Assembly: GCF_014280235.1 (NCBI RefSeq)
Contig: NZ_CP047940.1
Span: 248,001 to 312,000, forward strand
Source of the DNA: Cyanobium sp. NS01
GTDB lineage: Bacteria > Cyanobacteriota > Cyanobacteriia > PCC-6307 > Cyanobiaceae
Direction of reading: 5' to 3'
DNA: 64,000 nt
This document shows, piece after piece, positions 57,452 to 64,000 of this stretch. Position 1 is the first letter of the stretch. Each line of letters begins with the position of its first letter. The position numbers were made by a program, and so were the translations under genes. The notes under the pieces are model-generated. The model saw nothing but the letters and a program-made list of their open reading frames with translations, was not told where the DNA came from and did not search any database.

Positions 57452-58586
57452 GGTTCCCGCCGGCTCCTCCTTGATCTCTTGCCTGCCAGATGGCCCCCCG
57501 GCCCGGCCCGAGGTGGAGAGCCTGCAGGCCTACAGCGCCCCGCTGGAAGGCCGCCGCGGCCTGCTGCGGCTGGATTTCAACGAGAACACCGTGGGCCCCA
57601 GCCGACGCGTGGTGGAGGCGCTGCGCGCCATCCCGGCGGATCACTACGCCATCTACCCCGAGTACGACGGCCTGTGCGAGGCGGTGGTGGCCAACCTCAG
57701 CGCCTCCCCCTCAGGCCTGGCCAGGCCGCTCGCCCCGGCCCAGGTCGGTCTGTTCAACGGGGTGGATGCGGCGATCCATGCCCTCTTTCACGCCTACGGC
57801 AACCGGGGCGACCGGCTGCTCACCACCAGCCCCACCTTCGGCTACTACAGCCCCTGCGCCCAGATGCAGGGCATGGTGATCACCGCCATCCCCTATGAGC
57901 TGCCCGGTTTCGCCTTTCCGCTCGAGGCCATCCGCCAGGCCCTGCTCGCCGAGCCCTGCCCGCGCATCCTGCTGCTCTGCAACCCCAACAACCCCACCGG
58001 CACCCGGCTGGCACCAGAGCGGATCCTGGAGCTGGCCGCCGCCGCGCCGGCCACGCTGGTGGTGGTGGATGAGCTCTACGAGGCCTTCACGGGCGACAGC
58101 GTGCTGCCCGCAGCCGACTTCGCCGCCATGCCCAACCTGCTGGTGCTGCGCTCCCTGGCCAAGACGGCCGGCCTGGCCGGGCTGCGCATCGGCTTTGCGA
58201 TCGGTGCTGAGGCGGTGGTGGATCGTCTCAGCCGCGTCACCGGCCCCTACGACATCAACAGCTTCGCGGTGACGGCCGCCCTGGCGGCCCTGGCCGATCA
58301 GCCCTACACCGATGCCTACGTGGCCGAGGTGCTGCGGGCCCGCCACTGGCTCCTGAGCCAGCTGCAGCAGCAGGGCGTGCGGCACCACGCCGCCGGCGGC
58401 AACTACCTTCTGCTCTGGCCCGAGCGCCCGGCTGAGGAGGTGGAGCGGCGCCTCAGGGAGGCCGGCATCCTGGTGCGCTCCATGGCGGGCAAGCCGCTGA
58501 TCGGGGGCTCGTTGCGGGTGAGCCTCGGCACCACCGCCCAGATGCAGCAGTTCTGGGCCGCCTACACGGCCATCAGCTCAACCTGA
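57450..58586 (+). CDS. hisC: histidinol-phosphate aminotransferase-like, PLP enzyme
   Basis: 378 residues. Fold type I aminotransferase: LRLDFNENTVGPSRRVVEAL, LCNPNNPTGTRLAPE, VVVDELYEAF (PLP Asp/Tyr) and VLRSLAKTAGLAGLRIGFAI with the PLP Lys in SLAKTAG. Closest in style to HisC (histidinol phosphate plus 2-oxoglutarate), though related enzymes act on other aromatic substrates. ATG at 57450; the integrase fragment abuts its 5' end, so the native promoter may be lost. Confidence 0.85.
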   Translation: MVPAGSSLISCLPDGPPARPEVESLQAYSAPLEGRRGLLRLDFNENTVGPSRRVVEALRAIPADHYAIYPEYDGLCEAVVANLSASPSGLARPLAPAQVGLFNGVDAAIHALFHAYGNRGDRLLTTSPTFGYYSPCAQMQGMVITAIPYELPGFAFPLEAIRQALLAEPCPRILLLCNPNNPTGTRLAPERILELAAAAPATLVVVDELYEAFTGDSVLPAADFAAMPNLLVLRSLAKTAGLAGLRIGFAIGAEAVVDRLSRVTGPYDINSFAVTAALAALADQPYTDAYVAEVLRARHWLLSQLQQQGVRHHAAGGNYLLLWPERPAEEVERRLREAGILVRSMAGKPLIGGSLRVSLGTTAQMQQFWAAYTAISST

Positions 58587-58592
58587 CGTTCT

Positions 58593-59357
58593 TCAGCGCA
58601 TCACCTGGATCACCGGTCCGCCGCTGAGGCTGCCGGGCAGGTTGAGGCTGCGGCCTGGCCGCTTCACCGGCACCCCGCCCATGGCCTGCAGGAAGCCATC
58701 CACGCTGCCCTGATCACAGTCGGCGGGCGTTGAGCCGGAGACGTACTGCACCGGGATCACCACCGCCGGCTGCAGCTCGCGCACCACCTCGGCGGCCTCG
58801 CTGCCGTCGTACACCTTGGCGCCGCCACCCACACCGATGATCAGCACGTCGGGGCGGCCCAGCAGCACCTTGTCTGCGGGGCTGAGGCGGGCCACGGTGC
58901 CGCCGAGGTGGGCGAAGGTGAGCCCCCCCTGCTGCCAGCGCCACAGCGTGGACTGCCCGAAGCGGCGGCCGCCGACCCGGTCGTGGGGGCCGCCGATGCC
59001 TTCGATCTTGAGGCCGCCCACCCGGTAGGAGCCCGGATCCACCAGGAACTTGCCGCTGGCCACGGGCGCTCCCTCATCCAGCAGGCGGCTGCTGGCCAGG
59101 ATCACCGTGGCACTCACCCGCGGCTCAGCCAGCCCGGCGGCACAGGCCACGGCCTTGAACGGGTTGAGCAGCACGCTGGCGCCGCCGCCACGGATCATCA
59201 GGGCGCTGTGGCCGTAGCTGGTGATGCTCACGCCGCTGCCGGCCAGGGCCGCCGCCGGGCTCAGCCCCAGGCCGGCGCCGAGGGCCAGGGCCACCAGGGC
59301 GCTGCCGCTGCGGCTGGGCCGCGGCCGGCTTCGGCGGGTCTGGGTGGCGCTCACCAT
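58593..59357 (-). CDS. MBL-fold metallohydrolase-like exported protein
   Basis: 254 residues. Signal-peptide-like N-terminus (SALVALALGAGLGLSPAAAL, A-x-A). ITSYGHSALMIRGGGASVLL, FAHLGGTVARLSPADKVLL and VLIIGVGGGAKVYDG follow the UPF0173-like metallo-beta-lactamase fold. The HxHxDH zinc motif is not evident, so catalysis is doubtful. Confidence 0.75.
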   Translation of the reverse strand: MVSATQTRRSRPRPSRSGSALVALALGAGLGLSPAAALAGSGVSITSYGHSALMIRGGGASVLLNPFKAVACAAGLAEPRVSATVILASSRLLDEGAPVASGKFLVDPGSYRVGGLKIEGIGGPHDRVGGRRFGQSTLWRWQQGGLTFAHLGGTVARLSPADKVLLGRPDVLIIGVGGGAKVYDGSEAAEVVRELQPAVVIPVQYVSGSTPADCDQGSVDGFLQAMGGVPVKRPGRSLNLPGSLSGGPVIQVMR

Positions 59358-59421
59358 CGAATCGGGCCGCTTTGCTGGCGCGAAACTAGCAGCGTTGCCT
59401 GGCCTGGCCGGCCGGCGGGGT

Positions 59422-60015
59422 TCAGCCTGCCGCCTGGTTGAGGAAGTTGGCCAGCAGGGCGTGGCCGCCCTGGGTGAGCACGCTCTCGGGGTGGAACTGC
59501 ACCCCCTGCAGGTGGGGATGGCTGCGGTGCCGCAGGCCCATGATCGTGCCGTCCTCCAGCCAGGCGGTGATCTCCAGGCAGTCGGGCAGCGAGTCGCGCT
59601 CCGCGATCAGGCTGTGGTAACGCGTGGCCGTGAGTGGCCTGGGCAGGCCCTCGAACACCCCGGCGCCCTCATGCAGCACCGGCGAGGTCTTGCCGTGCAT
59701 CAGCTCCCGGGCCCGCACCACCCGGCCGCCGTACACCTGGGCCAGGGCCTGGTGGCCCAGGCATACCCCCAGGGTGGGCACCGTGGGGCTCAGCTGCCGC
59801 AGCACCTCCAGGCACACGCCCGACTGATCCGGATCCCCCGGGCCCGGCGAGATCAGGATCGCCGCCGGCTGCAGGGCCCGGATCTGCTCCAGGCTCAGGG
59901 CGTCGTTGCGCTCCACCCGCACCTCGGCGGCGAGGGGATGGTCGGCCGCCAGCTCGCCCAGGTACTGCACCAGGTTGAAGGTGAAGCTGTCGTAGTTGTC
60001 GAGAACGAGAAGCAT
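59422..60015 (-). CDS. trpG: anthranilate/aminodeoxychorismate synthase glutaminase
   Basis: 197 residues from [20 protein letters not shown]. Class-I glutaminase: Cys in [16 protein letters not shown], His/Glu in [13 protein letters not shown]. Feeds ammonia to TrpE or PabB; the two roles cannot be separated by sequence here. Confidence 0.92.
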   Translation of the reverse strand: MLLVLDNYDSFTFNLVQYLGELAADHPLAAEVRVERNDALSLEQIRALQPAAILISPGPGDPDQSGVCLEVLRQLSPTVPTLGVCLGHQALAQVYGGRVVRARELMHGKTSPVLHEGAGVFEGLPRPLTATRYHSLIAERDSLPDCLEITAWLEDGTIMGLRHRSHPHLQGVQFHPESVLTQGGHALLANFLNQAAG

Positions 60016-60056
60016 GAATGCTCGGGGCCTCGGCCCATTCAAAGGCCGAGCCGGCT

Positions 60057-60527
60057 TCAGAGGCCGAAGCGGCTCAGCATCGGCGGCACCAGCAGCAGGG
60101 CGGCGATCACCAGCGACGCCATGGCCGCCACCAGCACGGCGGCGGCGGCGCAGTCCTTCGCCACCCGGGCCAGGGGGTGGAACTGGCGGCCGATGGCCAG
60201 GTCCACCACGGCCTCAGTGGCGGTGTTGAGCAGCTCCAGCACCAGCACGGCCGCCACCGTGAGCACCAGCAGGGCCATGCGGTCGGCGCTGAGCTGCAGC
60301 CACAACCCCAGGCCGAACACCACGGCGCCGGTGGCCGTATGGATGCGGAAGTTACGCTGGCTGCGCAGGCCGTAGGCAAGGCCCTGGGCGGCGTAGCGAA
60401 AGCTCGAGGGCAGATCGCCGGCTACCCGCCAGGCTCCGATCCGCTTGGGCACCTTCCTGCGTGACACTGGCGGGGGCGCCTCCATCAGCAGGGGACGGGG
60501 TTCGGGCAGCGGGCGGGGACTGGTCAT
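60057..60527 (-). CDS. dgkA: diacylglycerol kinase family protein
   Basis: 156 residues. A proline-rich N-terminus precedes [20 protein letters not shown] and three helices; [20 protein letters not shown] and [17 protein letters not shown] are the DgkA catalytic signature. Phosphorylates diacylglycerol or undecaprenol. Next to ybeY, as is common in bacteria. Confidence 0.92.
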   Translation of the reverse strand: MTSPRPLPEPRPLLMEAPPPVSRRKVPKRIGAWRVAGDLPSSFRYAAQGLAYGLRSQRNFRIHTATGAVVFGLGLWLQLSADRMALLVLTVAAVLVLELLNTATEAVVDLAIGRQFHPLARVAKDCAAAAVLVAAMASLVIAALLLVPPMLSRFGL

Positions 60528-60553
60528 GGCTGAGCCGCACCCTACCGCCGTTC

Positions 60554-61114
60554 TCAGCTCTGAAAAGGTCTGCCGGCTACGCGGGCGACCACCCCCGGCT
60601 GGGGCCCGCAGGCGCTGAGGAGGGCCTCCTGCCGGGCCAGCATCGCCGCCAGGGCCTCGTCGTCGGGATGGTCCCAGCCCAGCAGGTGCAGCAGGCCGTG
60701 GCTGGCCAGAAACAGCAGCTCGCGCTCCAGGCTGTGGCCGTGCTCCGGGGCCTGGCGCTCGGCCGTGTCCAGGGAGATCACGATGTCGCCCAGCTCCAGG
60801 GCGGCCGCTTCTGCGCCGGGTCCGGCCGGCTGAGCCGGCAGGCCGTCGAGGTCTGGATCCTGGGCGGCGAAGGCGAGCACGTCGGTGGGGCCGCTGAGGG
60901 AGCGCCAGTCCTGGTTGAGGGCGGCGATGGCCGCATCGGTCACCAGGCTCAGCCCCAGGCTGTAGGCCGGTGCCTGCAGGGCGGCGGGCAGTTCAAGCTG
61001 CAGCAGGTCCAGCCAGCGCTCCAGCTGCTGTTGCCACAGCGCTGCGCCAGCTTCGGGGTCGGCCAGCTCAGCGGCACCGGTGGCGGAGGCGTCAAAGGCG
61101 AGATCGAGTTCGAT
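60554..61114 (-). CDS. ybeY: endoribonuclease YbeY, apparent ATC start
   Basis: rRNA maturation RNase. LFLASHGLLHLLGWDHPDDE is the zinc motif HGxLHLxGxDH; GPTDVLAFAAQDPDLDGL precedes it. The family N-terminus begins IELDLAFDA, directly after the upstream stop (TGA GCC ATC GAA CTC). No ATG, GTG or TTG occurs between that stop and the GTG at 60943, which would lose ~57 residues including the first strand and helix. I therefore place the start at the ATC at 61114 (186 residues). CTG codons further in are alternatives. Confidence 0.8.
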   Translation of the reverse strand: MELDLAFDASATGAAELADPEAGAALWQQQLERWLDLLQLELPAALQAPAYSLGLSLVTDAAIAALNQDWRSLSGPTDVLAFAAQDPDLDGLPAQPAGPGAEAAALELGDIVISLDTAERQAPEHGHSLERELLFLASHGLLHLLGWDHPDDEALAAMLARQEALLSACGPQPGVVARVAGRPFQS

Positions 61115-61117
61115 GGC

Positions 61118-61288
61118 TCAGCCCCCGGGCAGCTGGGGCCGGCCCAGCCAGGCCACCAGCACCAGGAAAGCCATCAGGCCAACGGCCGTGAGCCCGAAAT
61201 GCAGCAGGCTCTGGCGCCCCTTGCGCACCATGTTGCGCATCGCCAGCTTCACGAAGCTGGGCTTGGCGTCTGGACTGGGCTCAGCCAT
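61118..61288 (-). CDS. DUF3285 small membrane protein
   Basis: 56 residues: [40 protein letters not shown], then [16 protein letters not shown]. One transmembrane helix, matching the cyanobacterial DUF3285 family. Its ATG overlaps the end of prfB by 8 bases and its stop is 3 bases from the ybeY start, so the three are co-translated. Confidence 0.85.
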   Translation of the reverse strand: MAEPSPDAKPSFVKLAMRNMVRKGRQSLLHFGLTAVGLMAFLVLVAWLGRPQLPGG

Positions 61289-62415
61289 CGCTGTCTGCCT
61301 CGGCTTCGCCCCCAGCCACGCCGGCGTGCAGCAGGCTCTGGATGAAGGGGTCGAGGTCGCCGTCCATCACTCCCTGCACATCGGTGGTTTCGTGCTGGGT
61401 GCGCAGGTCTTTCACCATCTGATACGGGTGGAACACGTAGTTGCGGATCTGGTTGCCCCAGGCGGCCTCCACGATGTCGCCACGGATGTCGGCGATTTCC
61501 GAGGCCCGTTGTTCCTGGGCGATCACCAGCAGCTTGGCCATCAGCAGCGCCATCGCCTTCTCCTTGTTCTGGAGCTGGGAGCGCTCCTGGGTGCAGCGCA
61601 CGAACAGGCCTGTGGGGATGTGCAGGATGCGCACCGCCGTTTCCACCTTGTTCACATTCTGGCCACCGGCACCACCGGAGCGTGACGTGGTGATCTCCAG
61701 GTCCTTGTCGGGGATGTCGAGCTTCACCTCCTCGTCGAGCTTGGGCATCACCTCCACCCCCGCGAAGCTGGTCTGGCGCTTGTCGTTGGCGTTGAACGGC
61801 GAGATGCGCACCAGCCGGTGGGTGCCCTTCTCGTTGCGCAGGTAGCCGTAGGCGTAGCGGCCCTCGATCTCGATCGTGCAGCTCTTGATGCCCGCTTCCT
61901 CCCCCTCGCTGAGCTCATCGACGCTCACCTTCATGCCGTGGTCTTCCGCCCAGCGGGTGTACATGCGCAGCAGCAGCTGGGTCCAGTCCTGGGCGTCGGT
62001 GCCGCCGGCGCCGGCGTTGATGGTGAGCACAGCCCCCTCCTTGTCGTAGGGGCCGGAGAGCAGCCGCTCCAGCTCCCAGCGATCCAGCTCGCTGCGCAGC
62101 TGGCCCAGGCCGCCATGGGCCTCCTCCAGCAGCTCGGCGTCGGGCTCCAGCTCGTAGAGCTCCAGGGTGGCTTCGGCGTCACCCACGGCGGTCTGCCAGC
62201 GCTGCAGCTGCTGCAGCTGGGCCTTCACGTCGTCGAGCTGGCGCATCTGCTTCTGCGCCGCCTGCTGGTCGTTCCAGAAATCCGGCTGGGAGGCGAGCTG
62301 CTCGAGGTCCTGTTGCCGGGCGTTCAGGGCAGGAACGTCAAAGACAGTCCTGGGCGTTGCCCAGGCGGTCAGTGAGCTCGGAGAGGTCGCGTTTGAAGTC
62401 GGTGAGATCGAGCAC
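61281..62415 (-). CDS. prfB: peptide chain release factor 2, with programmed +1 frameshift
   Basis: Reads UGA and UAA. The first 25 codons, from the GTG at 62415 ([20 protein letters not shown]), end at CTT TGA C (62343-62337). A +1 shift gives [15 protein letters not shown], then a frame open to 61281; the joined product is 377 residues. RISPFNAN holds the SPF tripeptide and [13 protein letters not shown] the GGQ. CTTTGAC is the classic autoregulatory site; AGGA upstream may serve as the stimulatory Shine-Dalgarno. Confidence 0.95.
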
Positions 62416-62499
62416 CGGGCACGGGCGGTCGGTGAATCGACCGTACCAGCGAGGGGCTGGGGCCGCTTTTAGGATTCCTTCATCAAGCCGCGAGCGCCC

Positions 62500-62760
62500 A
62501 TGGCCCCCACCGTCGAGATCTACACGTGGCGGGCCTGCCCCTTCTGCGTGCGGGCCAAGGCCCTGCTCGATCGCAAGGGTGTGGCCTACACCGAATTCGC
62601 CATCGACGGCGATGAGCGGGCCCGTGCGGCCATGGCCGAACTCAGCGGCGGCCGCCGCAGCGTGCCCCAGACCTTCATCAACGGCGCACACGTGGGCGGC
62701 TGCGACGACCTGCACGCCCTCGAACGCAGCGGCAGGCTCGACGCCCTGCTGGCCTCCTGA
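62500..62760 (+). CDS. grxC: glutaredoxin (GrxC type)
   Basis: 86 residues. Dithiol active site CPFC in [23 protein letters not shown]-binding [18 protein letters not shown]. Two to eight bases before gshB, so both supply the glutathione system. Divergent from prfB. Confidence 0.95.
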   Translation: MAPTVEIYTWRACPFCVRAKALLDRKGVAYTEFAIDGDERARAAMAELSGGRRSVPQTFINGAHVGGCDDLHALERSGRLDALLAS

Positions 62761-62768
62761 CGGTGGCG

Positions 62769-63770
62769 ATGCCGTTCCAGCAGGAGGGCGCCCAGCTGTT
62801 CGTGATCGATCCGATCGGTCGCCTCAACCCCGCCAAGGACTCCACCGCCGCCCTGATGCAGGCAGCGCAGCGGGCCGGCCGGCCCGTGTGGGTGGCCACC
62901 CCGGCCGACCTCTCGGCCCGCTGCGCTGCCTCCGCCGCCCCTGCAGGCCATCAGGCCTGGGTACGGGCCTGGCCCATTGCCCTGGAGCCGATGGCGCTGG
63001 GGCCCGAGGGCTGGATCGTGCCGGAGCCCTGGTATCGCCTGGGGGAGCCCCAGCTGCTGCCGCTCACGGCCTTTGCCCACGTGTGGATGCGCAAGGACCC
63101 GCCGGTGGACGAGGCCTACCTCTATGCCACCCACCTGCTCGATCTGGCGGAGCGCCAGGGGGTGGCGGTGATCAACCGGCCCGCCGCCCTGCGGGCCTGG
63201 AACGAAAAGCTCAGTGCCCTGCGCTGGAGCCACCTGATGGCTCCCACCCTGGTGGCCAGCCGGATGGAGGCCCTGGCGGCCTTCACCGCCGAGCACGCCG
63301 AGGTGGTGCTCAAGCCCCTGGGCGGCCGGGCCGGCCAGGGGGTGGTGTTCGCCTCGGCCTCCAGCCCCGGTCTGCGGGCCCTGCTGGAGCTGGTGACGGC
63401 CCAGGAACAGCTGCCGGTGATGGTGCAGGCCTTCCTGCCGGGGGTGAAGGCGGGCGACAAGCGCATCCTGCTGGTGGATGGCGAGCCTCTCGGGGCCGTG
63501 AACCGGGTGCCGAGCGGCGGTGAATTCCGCAGCAACCTCGCCGTGGGGGGAGCGCCCCAGGCCACCGAACTCACCGACCAGGAGCGCCGCATCTGCGCCG
63601 AGCTGGCTCCGGCCCTGCGGGCCGAGGGGCTGTTTTTTGTGGGCATCGATGTGATCGACGGCCGCCTCAGCGAGATCAACGTGACCAGCCCCACCGGCAT
63701 CCGCGAGGTGGAGCGCCTCGGCGGGGTGCCTCTCGCCGACCTCACCGTGGCCCGACTCAGCCAGGCTTGA
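62769..63770 (+). CDS. gshB: glutathione synthetase
   Basis: 333 residues. Joins gamma-glutamylcysteine and glycine with ATP. ATP-grasp features: [56 protein letters not shown], and [20 protein letters not shown] with metal Glu/Asn. ATG at 62769 preferred over the GTG six bases earlier. Confidence 0.95.
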   Translation: MPFQQEGAQLFVIDPIGRLNPAKDSTAALMQAAQRAGRPVWVATPADLSARCAASAAPAGHQAWVRAWPIALEPMALGPEGWIVPEPWYRLGEPQLLPLTAFAHVWMRKDPPVDEAYLYATHLLDLAERQGVAVINRPAALRAWNEKLSALRWSHLMAPTLVASRMEALAAFTAEHAEVVLKPLGGRAGQGVVFASASSPGLRALLELVTAQEQLPVMVQAFLPGVKAGDKRILLVDGEPLGAVNRVPSGGEFRSNLAVGGAPQATELTDQERRICAELAPALRAEGLFFVGIDVIDGRLSEINVTSPTGIREVERLGGVPLADLTVARLSQA

Positions 63771-63794
63771 AACCTTGCGGTGAGGGGCTACGCC

Positions 63795-63998
63795 ATGCCC
63801 ACCGAGAGTCTCGGCCATGCCCTGGCCCGCCACCTCCAGGACCATGGCTTCGATCCCGACTACTACCGAAAGGTGGCGGTGAACAGCGACCTCCTGGGCT
63901 ACAAGGCCCAGCCGCTGCTGGCCCAGCGCTGGGAACGCGGCTGGACGCGTCCCCTGGCCAGCTGGCGCCAGGCCGTGGGCCTGCCGCCACAGCCTTAG
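63795..63998 (+). CDS. small hypothetical protein
   Basis: 67 residues from MPTESLGHALARHLQDHGFD; YYRKVAVNSDLLGYKAQPLL and RWTRP-like C-terminal Trp residues. No domain recognised. Core-like codon use; 24 bases after gshB. Confidence 0.6.
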   Translation: MPTESLGHALARHLQDHGFDPDYYRKVAVNSDLLGYKAQPLLAQRWERGWTRPLASWRQAVGLPPQP

Positions 63999-64000
63999 CC

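Overview
The window is GC-rich chromosomal DNA of a picocyanobacterium of the Cyanobium/Synechococcus type. Evidence: photosystem I psaC, NDH-1 subunit ndhS, a bilin-pathway heme oxygenase, a relic of an IsiA/Pcb chlorophyll antenna gene, a DUF3285 gene between prfB and ybeY, and picocyanobacterial-looking hypothetical genes. The genus is inferred from gene content only.

Layout. 1-12.8 kb is core: a small hypothetical, the antenna pseudogene, a carbamoyltransferase / SxtJ-like / DUF5989 / SGNH-hydrolase operon, icd, ho1, a glycosyltransferase, a UvrD/PcrA helicase and a CCA-transferase. 13-14.2 kb is a chrA chromate-transporter pseudogene cut at its end by IS5 DNA. 14.2-38.1 kb is an accessory island. 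It holds three 1259-bp ISAs1-family copies, two IS407-like IS3 copies, two IS21 elements, an IS3-like host element and several IS5/IS3 relics. Its cargo is lower in GC: a glycosyltransferase, two kdsB genes with a decayed pcrA fragment between them, a sulfotransferase-like pseudogene and two orphan genes. 38.4-53.7 kb returns to core: a sulfotransferase, two hypotheticals, a CmpX-type channel, tRNA-Arg(CCT), rnpB, rnc, ndhS, rimM, manC, glmS, psaC, acpP, fabF, tkt, a PQQ-type sugar dehydrogenase, a frameshifted Mpo1-like gene and a WbuC-like cupin. 53.7-57.45 kb is a second accessory patch: a methyltransferase tail, a solo IS21 end, a cupin, and a remnant integron. 57.45-64 kb is core: a HisC-like aminotransferase, an MBL protein, trpG, dgkA, ybeY, a DUF3285 gene, prfB (with the programmed +1 frameshift), grxC and gshB.

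Main results. (1) The DUF1801, hicBA, mntA-hepT and mazEF genes lie in integron gene cassettes. Three attC-like sites separate them, and the R'' core of each of those three sites is complementary to the 5' boundary of its own cassette. The array starts exactly at a GTT inside a truncated integron-integrase gene. (2) The IS island can be unpicked base by base from target-site duplications. An IS3-like element was hit by an IS21 element (6-bp duplication). That IS21 element was then hit by two ISAs1 copies and one IS407-like copy. Two inversions followed; one is proved by reciprocal swapping of 10-bp duplications between two inverted ISAs1 copies. (3) All three ISAs1 copies carry their transposase in two frames joined at a C CCT TTT slippery heptamer. 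A diverged relic keeps the same -1 frame break, which suggests programmed frameshifting.
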